Positions 18,813 through 27,759 of a stretch of DNA of 64,000 bases are shown one piece after another. The stretch's first letter is position 1, and every line of letters begins with the position of its first letter. This stretch comes from CAIKLP01 sp965279595 (GTDB lineage Bacteria > Bacteroidota > Bacteroidia > Sphingobacteriales > Sphingobacteriaceae). The notes below the pieces were generated by a model that did not search any database, was not told where the DNA came from, and saw only the letters and a list, made by a program, of their open reading frames with translations. The stretch spans positions 2,604,001 through 2,668,000 of the forward strand of contig OZ257246.1 in assembly GCA_965279595.1 (NCBI GenBank), written 5' to 3'. The position numbers and the translations under genes were made by a program.

Positions 18813-21800
18813 TTAATTCTTAACTGCGATAGTACCTTTTACTAATAAGTTTTTCTTACCAGAACCAGATGCATTTACTATGAATACATAGGCTCCTGGA
18901 GGAATAAAGTCACCACCTTTGTCTTTGCCATCCCAGCTAAATTTAGGATCAGTAGACTTAAACACTTCAATACCCCAGCGGTTATAAACTTTAATTTCAA
19001 ACTTATCCACATTACCAGTAAATACACTTAAAAATGCATTGTCTTGTCCACCTGGTCTGAAGATTTCTGGTACACTAACAATGGTACGGTTATCATCACA
19101 AACTCTTACTGTTTTGGTTTTGCTAACCACGCATCCAGCTGTATTGGTTACATTTAAAGTAACTGAATAATACAAAGTTCCATCAGCATAAAAATGAATT
19201 GGATTAGCTACAGTATCTGATAAATTATCATCACCTGTCCAACTATAAATATAAGGACCTGTATTACCTACTACTTTAGAAATAAATTGAGAGAATTTAC
19301 CTTGGCAATTCAATGAATCTACCCAGAAATCAATATCAGGTTGATTAAACAATTTAATAATAGTGTCTTGTTCAGTCCAACAACCAGTATTACTATCATT
19401 CATTCTTAAAATGATGCGATAGTAGCCATCACCTGGAGGGAATGAATAAGTAACATTTTTAGTAGTAAAACTTAATGTATTGTTTGGTATCACATCAGGA
19501 TATTCATTCACGGTCCACTGCCATGCAGTATCAGTTGGTGAAGAATAAATAACTGGGAATAAATCGGTTGGATCACCAGCGCAACGAGCTACTACACCAA
19601 TATCAAAATCCATTGGTGCACGAACTGTTAAATCTTTTCTAATAATTGTTTCACAACCATTGATTGGATCTTTGATAGTTACAATTATTAATTTTGAACC
19701 TGCAGTTTGATATGTGTGAATTGGATAGCGATCAGTTGAAATGGTATTTGCATCTAACTCCCATAAGTATTGGAAACTATTGGTATCACTACCGAATGCA
19801 AAGTTTAATTGAAAATCAACCGCATCCCCAATACAAACTGAATCTGGATCAAAAGTTACTGCGGGCGAAAGTTTGAATGTTTTCAATCCTGTTCCACTAC
19901 AGCCTTTATTATCCTCTACTTCTACTCTCAAGGTTACAAATCTTCTGCCTGCCAATTTCGTTACAGGCATTTCAGTACCACCTTGGTAAATTAATGAACC
20001 TGTTACATCGTCATACCATTGAACCGTATTAAATGGTTCAGTTAAAAAGAAAGGTTTTATTTTAATTGTATCTTCTTGTGAATAACACATTGATGTATCA
20101 CCTAAAATTTCCACATAAGGTTCACCAGTTTCAATAGTGTCTTGTATAATAGTTTCACAACCATTTATATCTACTACTCTTAATTGTACACCAAATTTTC
20201 CAACTCCTGGTCCACCTGAACCGTTAGAAAAGAAAATCCATTTAGCCGGATTAATTAAATTTAATGAATCGTAGGTTAAATTCAAGAAACCATTATCACC
20301 TGTCCATTCATATAATACTATTGCGGGTGTATTTGGATTGACATTTGCCGTTAAATTAATGATAGCACCTGGACAAGCAGAGTCATGCTCCAATTTCACA
20401 TCAGGTAATTGCCATACTAATACTGAATCTTCAATATCAATTCTACATCCTTTCGAATCAATTACGGTGAAAGTAAATTTCTTAATGCCAGAAGTTGGAT
20501 AAGTATAAGTTACTGTATCATCATTACCAGCACTGAAACCTTCATAACCTAACCAACGTACAGTATTATATGGAGGAACACCACCATATAAAGTATCTAA
20601 ATAAAACGTAGTTGGAGTACCTAAACAAACGGTATCGAAATGGAATGTAGCTGTTAAAGTTGGATGGAATATTGTATCAATCGTTGACATAGAAATGCAA
20701 CCGATGGTATCTGAACTTTCAACTTTATAATAAGTAGTATCATTACATAAACCGAAATTATCAATTGCTGAGTTATTGGTGGTATCACCATCTCCATCTG
20801 TGATGGCTACCCATGAATAAGGGTTAATGGTTTCACTTCTATAAACGGTATAACCTTTTACTGATGATAACTTAGGTGTTCTAATTGGATTCCATTGCAA
20901 ACGAGCTTGGTTACTTCTATAAAAGTTAGCATCCAATTTCATAGGTTTTACTGGGAAAACTGGATCATTTACACCACAAAGATTGACTGCTCTAACATAG
21001 TATTCTGAGGTATCAGAAGCTTGTGGACTAAAATCTGTATATGAATAAACATTCCTGTTATTAATAGTTTGAATAAGTACTTCATTTCTATAAATTTCAT
21101 ACTTCAAGAATGTATTAGTATCACCAGTTGAGATGCCCCAACTTAAAAACACATTTTTACTAAATTGGTCAAAAGTGATACAACGAATTGGTGGAGATAA
21201 ATAAAAATTAGGTGGTAAAATATTGATGGCAAATGTTCTTATGGTTTTAGCTGGCACTCGACAAAAATTATCTTTAGCGGAAACAACGAAATTGTATAAA
21301 CTGGATTCTAATCCATTACAATTATCTGCTTTATCTAAGTTTGAACAAGAAGTTGGCCAGTATAACCAAACAGTATCATTATATAAAGCAGGGAAATTAT
21401 ATCCATAACCAAAAACTTCACCTGGAACATTTTGAATTGGCTCTGGCTTTGGGTTAATACCCACAGCATAGGTATAATTCCCTTTATTTTGTGTTAATAT
21501 AGCACATGGTGGGAATGGACATCCTTGAGTAGTATCCCCATTTTCTAATCCCATAGCAATCCCATTCACTGTTAGTTCAATATCCTGAGGACTTAAACCA
21601 GAACCAGCACCTGGTAATGAATCACGAATTACAATAGGGATTAAAATATCATTACCTGCAATAACTTCTGAATAATTACTTGTCGCATTATTGAAAGGTT
21701 TATATACAGTAGGAAAGCGATTCGAGTTTTGTTGCTGGTTTGGCACCAAAATTACCACTTGAAAATCCCTGAAAACCTCGCTCACTTTTTGATCACATTT

Positions 21801-22721
21801 ATAAGATGCAACCTTTATAACTGAACAATATGCTCCATTTATTAAAGGCTTGAATGCAAATTCACCTGTTGAATTATCAAAAGAATACTGATTTTGCGCC
21901 AAGGCAAAAGGATTATAAGCATTAAATACATCGTAGTTTAACCAAATTTCGGCTGGGTCTTGTTTGATATTTGGATTTAAAGAACCTGTACCAGTTACAA
22001 TAGGGTTATCTAAACCATAGTATAAATTATCTAAGTCTAAATCAATTGCATTATTATTGAAGATATAATCCTGACCACTTGTGTATAATAATGAAGTTGG
22101 TGATTCTGTAAAATCAGGTGCATTGTCGAAACATTCTGAAATAGGTTTAGCAATGGTTGAACCATTTGGATAAAAAGGATACATATTGGAAATAAGTACC
22201 ATATCACCACCAACGATATTATCTGAAGGGTTACGAGCATTTTGCTCCCAGGTAAATCTAATCGGTGTATTTGCATCAGCGGGTGGAGCGATTCCACTGA
22301 AATTAATTAAACCTGAAATATAAACATGTTTTTCAACAGCACCTTTTTCATCAGCTCCACAATCCAATGGGTTGCCTGGAGCAGGAAAAGAGCAATTTGG
22401 TGAAATATCCTTAACTGTAATTCTAGTCAATTTAATTTCTTGATGGTCTGTAGCTGGTGCATTTAGCAATCCAACATTAAGAAGCGGATCAAGTATACCA
22501 ACCATATTCCAAACTTTCAACTCATCAGTTGCTTGTAGGCAAGCATCGCAACCTGTACAATCTCTGTAAACAACTACACTAAATTGATATTTCTGGATGC
22601 CATTTTCGGGAACACATTTCCATGTGATTTCACCGCCTAATAAATGCGAGGCATTAACAGACTTTTGAAATGCAAAAATGATGATTATTAGAAAAAACAG
22701 TACTTGAAGCGCTCTCTTCAT
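18813..22721 (-). CDS. Secreted multi-domain Fn3/PKD-like protein with gliding-motility (CHU_C, T9SS type B) C-terminus
   Basis: 1302 aa, with a signal peptide ending near QKSVNA and a mature start ASHLLGGEITW. This N-terminal domain, with its VVYRDCTGC segment, is common in large Bacteroidota surface proteins. About residues 510-680 hold two fibronectin-III-like domains (YEIYRNE and YTVYRSE strands). About 690-1210 hold PKD-like domains (for example KKFTFTVIDSKGC, then IIVTIKDPINGCE). The last 85 residues form the CHU_C type B sorting domain (VPEIFRPGG, then IKVYNRWGIEVF, then FSWDGKDKGG). It is the first gene of the four-gene minus-strand array and has a -7 box just upstream, so it may lead a transcript that extends into the others. 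The role at the cell surface (adhesion or gliding) is inferred from the architecture. Confidence 0.85.
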   Translation of the reverse strand: MKRALQVLFFLIIIIFAFQKSVNASHLLGGEITWKCVPENGIQKYQFSVVVYRDCTGCDACLQATDELKVWNMVGILDPLLNVGLLNAPATDHQEIKLTRITVKDISPNCSFPAPGNPLDCGADEKGAVEKHVYISGLINFSGIAPPADANTPIRFTWEQNARNPSDNIVGGDMVLISNMYPFYPNGSTIAKPISECFDNAPDFTESPTSLLYTSGQDYIFNNNAIDLDLDNLYYGLDNPIVTGTGSLNPNIKQDPAEIWLNYDVFNAYNPFALAQNQYSFDNSTGEFAFKPLINGAYCSVIKVASYKCDQKVSEVFRDFQVVILVPNQQQNSNRFPTVYKPFNNATSNYSEVIAGNDILIPIVIRDSLPGAGSGLSPQDIELTVNGIAMGLENGDTTQGCPFPPCAILTQNKGNYTYAVGINPKPEPIQNVPGEVFGYGYNFPALYNDTVWLYWPTSCSNLDKADNCNGLESSLYNFVVSAKDNFCRVPAKTIRTFAINILPPNFYLSPPIRCITFDQFSKNVFLSWGISTGDTNTFLKYEIYRNEVLIQTINNRNVYSYTDFSPQASDTSEYYVRAVNLCGVNDPVFPVKPMKLDANFYRSNQARLQWNPIRTPKLSSVKGYTVYRSETINPYSWVAITDGDGDTTNNSAIDNFGLCNDTTYYKVESSDTIGCISMSTIDTIFHPTLTATFHFDTVCLGTPTTFYLDTLYGGVPPYNTVRWLGYEGFSAGNDDTVTYTYPTSGIKKFTFTVIDSKGCRIDIEDSVLVWQLPDVKLEHDSACPGAIINLTANVNPNTPAIVLYEWTGDNGFLNLTYDSLNLINPAKWIFFSNGSGGPGVGKFGVQLRVVDINGCETIIQDTIETGEPYVEILGDTSMCYSQEDTIKIKPFFLTEPFNTVQWYDDVTGSLIYQGGTEMPVTKLAGRRFVTLRVEVEDNKGCSGTGLKTFKLSPAVTFDPDSVCIGDAVDFQLNFAFGSDTNSFQYLWELDANTISTDRYPIHTYQTAGSKLIIVTIKDPINGCETIIRKDLTVRAPMDFDIGVVARCAGDPTDLFPVIYSSPTDTAWQWTVNEYPDVIPNNTLSFTTKNVTYSFPPGDGYYRIILRMNDSNTGCWTEQDTIIKLFNQPDIDFWVDSLNCQGKFSQFISKVVGNTGPYIYSWTGDDNLSDTVANPIHFYADGTLYYSVTLNVTNTAGCVVSKTKTVRVCDDNRTIVSVPEIFRPGGQDNAFLSVFTGNVDKFEIKVYNRWGIEVFKSTDPKFSWDGKDKGGDFIPPGAYVFIVNASGSGKKNLLVKGTIAVKN

Positions 22722-22744
22722 AGGATTTTTATTTGTTCAAATGA

Positions 22745-22752
22745 CAAATGTA
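22745..22752 (-). promoter_or_regulatory. Bacteroidota -7 promoter element for the giant gene array
   Basis: On the minus strand TACATTTG matches TAnnTTTG and lies 23 bp before the ATG of the 1302-aa gene. No equally good box was seen just before the three downstream giants. Confidence 0.55.
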
Positions 22753-22954
22753 AACAATTTTAGTGCCAAAAATACTTGAAATAGGCAATGTGTATAAAAT
22801 TGGCAAATATAATTTGGGCTAAGCTGGTTAAAGCTTAAAAGATTAGCTCAATTGGATTAGGTTCAAAATGAAATAAATAGGATTTTTTATAATAAATTTC
22901 ATGTTTTGAGTTGACAAAGCCAACTTTTTTCTCTTTATTTGCAGCCTTGAAAAT

Positions 22955-23028
22955 GGTTCGGTAGCTCAGCTGGATAGAGCAACGGTTTTCTAAACCGTAG
23001 GTCATAGGTTCGAATCCTATCCGGACTA
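22955..23028 (+). tRNA. tRNA-Arg (anticodon TCT)
   Basis: A full cloverleaf can be folded. The acceptor GGTTCGG pairs with CCGGACT (with G-T pairs), the D-arm is GCTCAGCTGGATAGAGC, the anticodon arm is ACGGT/ACCGT around the loop TTTCTAA (anticodon TCT), and the T-arm is ATAGG TTCGAAT CCTAT. Discriminator A; CCA is not encoded. A T-run follows and may end transcription. Confidence 0.95.
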
Positions 23029-23037
23029 CTTTTTTTC

Positions 23038-23075
23038 TAATGTGTTGATGGGGTAATGTGTTGATGTGTTAATTA
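23038..23075 (+). repeat. Degenerate copy of the dispersed AT-rich repeat
   Basis: It repeats the unit AATGTGTTGATG/AATGTGTTAATT about three times in 38 bp, directly after tRNA-Arg. It is a looser version of the copies at 23167-23209 and 23936-23977. Confidence 0.5.
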
Positions 23076-23166
23076 CCATCCTATTTTTCTTAAAACTTTT
23101 TTTTAAATTTTTCTTCTATCCTATTATTTCAGAAATTAATTTGTCTGAATTAGCATACAGGTTGTT

Positions 23167-23209
23167 TAATGTGTTAATTAGATAATGAGTTGATGTGTTA
23201 ATTTAGCTA
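23167..23209 (+). repeat. Dispersed AT-rich intergenic repeat, forward copy
   Basis: A 43-bp element built on TAATGTGTTAATTAGATAAT, followed by a second GTGTTAATT and AGCTA. It matches the reverse complement of 23936-23977 with two substitutions and one indel; the first 23 bases are identical. The two copies form an inverted pair around tRNA-Pro and tRNA-Ser. The rest of 23076-23300 shows no gene or clear signal. Confidence 0.7.
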
Positions 23210-23295
23210 CGATTCTTAGATGCCTTGAGAAGAAATATTAATTAGGATAATGAGTCTAGTTAAGGATTTTAGCTAAATACCGAATTTTCTAAATG

Positions 23296-23327
23296 AAAAA
23301 AGTTTGCAGGTATTGCAAACTTTTTTT
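23296..23327. terminator. Terminator of tRNA-Pro (bidirectional)
   Basis: Arms AGTTTGCA and TGCAAACT (8 bp) with a 5-nt loop, flanked by an A-run on one side and a run of seven T on the other. On the minus strand it lies just beyond the tRNA-Pro 3' end and ends in a T-run. Confidence 0.8.
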
Positions 23328-23330
23328 GTG

Positions 23331-23405
23331 TCGGGGCGGCAAGATTCGAACTTGCGACCTCCTGGTCCCAAACCAGGCGCGATGACCGGACTACGCTACG
23401 CCCCG
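23331..23405 (-). tRNA. tRNA-Pro (anticodon TGG)
   Basis: On the minus strand the acceptor CGGGGCG pairs perfectly with CGCCCCG. The anticodon stem CCTGG/CCAGG holds the loop TTTGGGA (anticodon TGG), and the T-arm is GCAAG TTCGAAT CTTGC. Discriminator A; CCA is not encoded. A terminator hairpin follows within a few bases. Confidence 0.95.
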
Positions 23406-23667
23406 AACTCCTTCATTGAAGGTCTGCAAAGGTATAAAAATAACCGAAGTCAACAATTATTTTTTTGTGTTGTGATGTTAGTTGTTGATTTTCAAGGGAA
23501 AATATTGGTGGTTGGATTTGGGAAGTTGGAATATTGGAAGATTGGAAATTGGAATAGGTTTCTGCAAATAGCACCTAAACATTCAAAATTTAAAATTCAA
23601 CATTTAAAATTTCTTTTGGATTTAGGGTGGTTGGATCTTAGAGAAGACATCTGCTAATCCAAAACTG
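23406..23667. other. Non-coding spacer between tRNA-Pro and tRNA-Ser
   Basis: No credible gene is seen. The stretch has short purine-rich tandem units (variants of ATTGGAA near 23518-23560). At 23579-23611 it has an ATTCAAAATTTAAAATT element that recurs near 26100 in the lepA-folD spacer. An open frame across this region also runs through tRNA-Pro and is not a gene. Confidence 0.5.
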
Positions 23668-23754
<87 letters not shown>

Positions 23755-23917
23755 AATGGGCAGCAAATATAGTATTTACTCTTATTCACACAAAAAAAAA
23801 TGCTTAATTACCTTACTAAACAAATATTACCTAAGCCTAAATCAATTCTTCTTCTCTATCTATCAATTATTTAAGGCAATTTATTTTATCTAAATAAATA
23901 TAAAATTACTGCTCTGC

Positions 23918-23977
23918 ATTAGCTAATTATCAAATTAGCTAATTAACACATTATCTCATTATCTAATTAACACATTA
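23918..23977 (-). repeat. Dispersed AT-rich intergenic repeat, inverted copy upstream of lepA
   Basis: The inner part (23936-23977) is the reverse complement of the repeat at 23167-23209. The outer part (TTAGCTAATTATCAAATTAG, then CTAATTA) is nearly identical to the element between recQ and kdsA at 30976-31014 (25 of 27 bases). It ends six bases before the lepA -7 box and so forms the immediate upstream region of that promoter. Confidence 0.7.
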
Positions 23978-23982
23978 AACTC

Positions 23983-23990
23983 TATCTTTG
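23983..23990 (+). promoter_or_regulatory. Bacteroidota -7 element of lepA, very close to the start codon
   Basis: TATCTTTG matches TAnnTTTG and ends only six bases before the lepA ATG at 23997. Transcription would then start at or within a few bases of the ATG, giving an almost leaderless mRNA. The box also includes the TTG (23988) that would otherwise extend the reading frame by three codons. Confidence 0.6.
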
Positions 23991-23996
23991 CGCCGA

Positions 23997-25781
23997 ATGA
24001 AAAATATTAGGAATTTTTGCATCATTGCACATATAGATCACGGTAAAAGCACACTTGCTGATAGATTATTAGAATATACCGAAACCATTACTAAAAGAGA
24101 AGCACAAGCGCAGCTTTTAGACGACATGGATTTGGAAAGAGAACGTGGAATCACCATTAAAAGTCATGCTATTCAAATGAATTACTATTTGAATGGGGAA
24201 CACTTTGTTTTCAATTTAATTGACACTCCAGGTCACGTTGATTTTTCTTATGAAGTATCAAGATCTATCGCAGCTTGTGAAGGAGCTTTATTGATTGTAG
24301 ATGCCTCTCAAGGAATTCAAGCACAAACCATTTCCAATTTATATTTAGCCTTAGAAAATGATTTGGAAATTATTCCAATCCTGAATAAAATGGACCTTCC
24401 CGGTGCAATGCCTGAAGAAGTTAAAGACCAAATTGTTGATTTAATTGGTTGTAAAAGAGAAGATATTATTGCTGCTTCAGGTAAAACTGGTTTAGGTGTA
24501 AATACCATTCTAGAAGCAATTGTTCATAGAATACCCTGCCCTATCGGTGATCCACAAGCTCCATTACAAGCTTTAATTTTTGATTCTGTTTTTAATTCTT
24601 TTAGAGGAATTATTGCCTACTTCAAAGTGGTAAATGGTGAAATTAAAAAAGGTGATAAAGTAAAATTTGTTGCCACTGGAAGTGAGTACAATGCTGATGA
24701 AATTGGTGTACTTAAATTAAACCAAGAGCCTCGCTCCTCTTTATCTACAGGGGATGTGGGATATATCATTTCAGGAATCAAAGAAGCAAGAGAAGTAAAG
24801 GTAGGTGATACCATTACACGTGTTGCTAATCCAGGTGCAGCCATTCAAGGATTCGAAGATGTGAAACCAATGGTATTTGCTGGAATTTTTCCAGTGGATA
24901 CTGAAGATTTCGAAGAGCTTCGTGAAGCGATGTATAAATTACAATTGAATGATGCTTCCTTAGTTTTTGAACCTGAATCATCAGCTGCATTAGGCTTCGG
25001 ATTTAGATGTGGATTCTTAGGAATGCTTCACATGGAAATTATTCAAGAAAGATTGGAGCGTGAATTTAACATGACTGTTATTACAACAGTTCCAAACGTT
25101 TCATACATAGCCTATACAAGTAAAGGAGAAGAATTAGCTGTTAATAATCCATCAGATTTACCCGATCCAAGTAAATTAGATTCAGTAGAAGAACCTTATA
25201 TCAAAGCAACAATTATTACTAAGTCTGATTTTGTTGGACCCGTTATGTCATTATGTATAAATAAAAGAGGCTTCATTGTGAATCAATCTTACTTAACTTC
25301 TGATAGAGTTGAATTAATTTTTGAAATGCCAATGGGTGAAATTGTTTTTGATTTTTATGATCGCTTGAAAACAATTTCTAAAGGTTATGCTTCTTTTGAT
25401 TACCATCAAATTGGATACAGAAAATCCGATTTAGTAAAAATGGACATTCGATTAAACTCTGAACCTGTAGATGCCTTATCATCATTGATTCATAGAAGCA
25501 ATTCATTTGATTTTGGAAAAAAGATTTGCGAGAAATTAAAAGAATTAATTCCACGTCAACAATTTGAAATTATTATTCAAGCATCAATTGGAGCAAAAAT
25601 TATTGCAAGAGAAACAGTAAAAGCCTTACGTAAAGATGTAACTGCAAAATGTTATGGTGGTGATATTTCTCGTAAAAGAAAATTATTAGAAAAACAAAAA
25701 GAAGGTAAGAAAAGAATGCGCCAAGTTGGTAGTGTGGAAATTCCACAGTCGGCGTTTATGGCGGTGTTGAAACTTGATTAA
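23997..25781 (+). CDS. lepA: Elongation factor 4 (LepA), ribosome back-translocating GTPase
   Basis: 594 aa, close to the usual 600. A translational GTPase that acts on stalled or mis-translocated ribosomes and assists ribosome biogenesis. The G1 loop HIDHGKST, the switch region ERERGITIKSHA, the DTPGHVDF G3 motif and the NKMD G4 motif are all visible in the first 130 residues. The C-terminal LepA-specific domain is complete (ISRKRKLLEKQKEGKKRMR near the end). The start is set at the ATG at 23997 because MKNIRNFCIIAHIDHGKS lines up with the usual LepA N-terminus; a TTG nine bases upstream is in frame but overlaps the promoter box. It appears monocistronic, flanked by non-coding DNA on both sides. 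Confidence 0.97.
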   Translation: MKNIRNFCIIAHIDHGKSTLADRLLEYTETITKREAQAQLLDDMDLERERGITIKSHAIQMNYYLNGEHFVFNLIDTPGHVDFSYEVSRSIAACEGALLIVDASQGIQAQTISNLYLALENDLEIIPILNKMDLPGAMPEEVKDQIVDLIGCKREDIIAASGKTGLGVNTILEAIVHRIPCPIGDPQAPLQALIFDSVFNSFRGIIAYFKVVNGEIKKGDKVKFVATGSEYNADEIGVLKLNQEPRSSLSTGDVGYIISGIKEAREVKVGDTITRVANPGAAIQGFEDVKPMVFAGIFPVDTEDFEELREAMYKLQLNDASLVFEPESSAALGFGFRCGFLGMLHMEIIQERLEREFNMTVITTVPNVSYIAYTSKGEELAVNNPSDLPDPSKLDSVEEPYIKATIITKSDFVGPVMSLCINKRGFIVNQSYLTSDRVELIFEMPMGEIVFDFYDRLKTISKGYASFDYHQIGYRKSDLVKMDIRLNSEPVDALSSLIHRSNSFDFGKKICEKLKELIPRQQFEIIIQASIGAKIIARETVKALRKDVTAKCYGGDISRKRKLLEKQKEGKKRMRQVGSVEIPQSAFMAVLKLD

Positions 25782-25817
25782 TTCAAAATTTTAAATTAAT
25801 TGGGAAATTTTGAATTA
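25779..25817 (+). terminator. Inverted repeat at the lepA stop codon
   Basis: Perfect 13-bp arms (TAATTCAAAATTT and AAATTTTGAATTA) with a 13-nt loop; the first arm begins with the lepA stop codon. It has no GC pairs to speak of and no T-run after it, so terminator function is uncertain. The right arm recurs at 26041-26055. Confidence 0.4.
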
Positions 25818-26171
25818 GGGAAAGAGTAGTTTAGATGAAAGGAAATTTATAATTAATCATGCAAAGATAGTAGTTGCTGAATCAGAGTTAAATAAGTGTT
25901 GAATTTTGAGTGTTGAATTTTGAATTGATTGAAAAATTATGAATTAGAACATTTGTAGTTTAGCGTAAAAAAATCTCATAATTATTTAATTGTATTTTGA
26001 GAATTGAAATTGAATTAAAAACAATTTGGATTAGAACAAGAAATTTTGAATTAGGAAATGTAAATATTAATCGGAGAATAATTTAACATTCCATAATTAC
26101 ATTCAAAATTTAAAACTTAAAATTTAAAATTATTTTCAAGGAATAAATTAAAAAATTTAGTAGTCAGAAAG
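25818..26171. other. Non-coding lepA-folD spacer with short degenerate repeats
   Basis: About 350 bp of very AT-rich DNA without a credible gene. Variants of TTGAATTTTGAATT recur several times (near 25899-25925 and 26041-26055), and an inverted form (ATTCAAAATTTAAAAC...) lies near 26101-26130. The same words occur in the tRNA spacer near 23580. I see no promoter box matching TAnnTTTG close to folD. Confidence 0.45.
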
Positions 26172-27053
26172 ATGAAGTTGCTTGACGGAAAAAAAATTGC
26201 AGGAGAAATTAAATTAGAGATTGCGAAAGAAGTTGCGGAAATGAAAGCAGCTGGTTTGCGTGCACCGAATTTAGTAGCAATTTTAGTTGGTCATGATGGC
26301 GCAAGTGAAACTTATGTAAACAGCAAGGCTAAGAACTGCGCTGAGGTAGGCTTTAACTCTACAGTTTTGCGATATGACAATACAATTTCAGAAGCATTTT
26401 TACTTGAAAAAATCATCGAAATAAATAATGATGATAGCATTGATGGTTTAATTGTACAATTACCTTTACCTCCACATATTTCAGTTACAAAAGTTGTAGA
26501 AACTATTGATTACCGTAAAGATGTGGATGGCTTCCATCCTATCAATATTGGTAGAATGAATAAAAATTTACCTTGTTTTATTTCTGCTACTCCAAATGGT
26601 ATCATGTTATTGTTGCAACGTTATCAAATTGAAACTGCCGGCATGCATTGTGTTGTAGTTGGTAGAAGTAATATTGTAGGATCTCCTATGAGTATTTTAA
26701 TGGCATTGAATTCCGATCCTGGCAATTGTACCGTAACTATTTGTCATAGTAAGACCCCTGATATCAAAAAATATACTTTAGACGCAGATATTTTAATTGT
26801 TGCCATAGGACATAAAAATTTTCTAACGGCAGATATGATTAAAGAAGGATGCATAGTAATTGATGTAGGTATGAATAGAGAAATTTCGACCGTCACTAAA
26901 TCTGGATATAAATTATATGGTGATGTTGATTTTGAAAATGTTTCTAACAAAGCAGCATGGATTACACCAGTACCGGGTGGTGTAGGTTTGATGACAATTG
27001 TTTCTTTGTTGAAGAACACTTTATCAGCAGCCAAAAAAGAATTTTATCAATAA
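26172..27053 (+). CDS. folD: Bifunctional methylenetetrahydrofolate dehydrogenase / methenyltetrahydrofolate cyclohydrolase
   Basis: Interconverts 5,10-methylene-, 5,10-methenyl- and 10-formyl-tetrahydrofolate with NADP, feeding one-carbon units to purine and formyl-Met synthesis in the cytoplasm. 293 aa, normal for FolD. The active-site YVNSK (Tyr48, Lys52), the VDGFHP segment near residue 117, the Rossmann-type VVVGRSNIVGSP loop near 160 and the C-terminal TPVPGGVGLMT motif are all present. queE follows 20 bp downstream on the same strand, so the two may be co-transcribed. Confidence 0.97.
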   Translation: MKLLDGKKIAGEIKLEIAKEVAEMKAAGLRAPNLVAILVGHDGASETYVNSKAKNCAEVGFNSTVLRYDNTISEAFLLEKIIEINNDDSIDGLIVQLPLPPHISVTKVVETIDYRKDVDGFHPINIGRMNKNLPCFISATPNGIMLLLQRYQIETAGMHCVVVGRSNIVGSPMSILMALNSDPGNCTVTICHSKTPDIKKYTLDADILIVAIGHKNFLTADMIKEGCIVIDVGMNREISTVTKSGYKLYGDVDFENVSNKAAWITPVPGGVGLMTIVSLLKNTLSAAKKEFYQ

Positions 27054-27073
27054 TATTTCAATTAAAATAAATA

Positions 27074-27694
27074 ATGCAACAAGTACCTGAAGACGGTTCA
27101 CAGCTTCCTTTGATGGAAGATTTTTATACCATACAAGGTGAAGGATTTCATTCTGGTAAGGCTGCTTATTTCATTCGATTAGGAGGATGTGATGTTGGTT
27201 GTCATTGGTGTGATGTGAAAGAATCATGGAATGCAGAATTACATCCACTAACTGATGTTGATAGCATTGTTGCTAAAGCTTTACAACACCCTTCAAAGGC
27301 AGTGGTTGTAACAGGTGGAGAACCATTACTCTATAATTTAGATTTACTTACTTCAAAATTACAAGCACAAGGAATTCAAACTTTTATTGAAACCTCAGGT
27401 GCTTATCCTTTATCAGGAAATTGGGATTGGATTTGTTTAAGTCCGAAGAAATTCAAAGAACCACGACCTGATATTGCTCCATTAGCTGGTGAGTTGAAAG
27501 TAATCGTTTTCAATAAATCAGATTTTGAATGGGCTGAAAAATATGCCGCGGAAGTTTCTGCAAACTGCAAATTATATTTACAACCAGAATGGAGCAAATC
27601 AAAAGAAATGACTCCATTGATTGTTGAATATGTAATGGCTAATCCAAGATGGGAAATCTCCCTACAAACTCATAAATACTTGAATATCCCTTAA
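27074..27694 (+). CDS. queE: 7-carboxy-7-deazaguanine synthase (radical SAM)
   Basis: Rearranges 6-carboxytetrahydropterin (the QueD product) to 7-carboxy-7-deazaguanine in queuosine synthesis. 206 aa, typical for QueE. The radical SAM cluster cysteines are Cys39, Cys43 and Cys46 in GGCDVGCHWCD (CX3CX2C), and a GGEPLL SAM-binding motif follows near residue 80. The N-terminal EDFYTIQGEGFHSG is characteristic of the family. It lies between folD and the PorE-like gene, with short gaps on both sides. Confidence 0.95.
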   Translation: MQQVPEDGSQLPLMEDFYTIQGEGFHSGKAAYFIRLGGCDVGCHWCDVKESWNAELHPLTDVDSIVAKALQHPSKAVVVTGGEPLLYNLDLLTSKLQAQGIQTFIETSGAYPLSGNWDWICLSPKKFKEPRPDIAPLAGELKVIVFNKSDFEWAEKYAAEVSANCKLYLQPEWSKSKEMTPLIVEYVMANPRWEISLQTHKYLNIP

Positions 27695-27759
27695 ACCCTA
27701 GACCAAGCTTGGTTTCTGAGCGTTACAGAGAAAATAGTATATTTAGCTTTTTGAATTTT

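Noticed and set aside
23500..23570. CRISPR-like or minisatellite tract (repeated ATTGGAA words)
   Set aside because: Repeat units are short, irregular and not separated by unique spacers.
23304..23657. Open frame of 117 codons on the plus strand
   Set aside because: It runs through tRNA-Pro in antisense and has no family resemblance; it is a chance frame in non-coding DNA.
23988..23996. Upstream TTG start for lepA
   Set aside because: The TTG forms part of the TATCTTTG promoter box, and the ATG at 23997 matches the usual LepA N-terminus.
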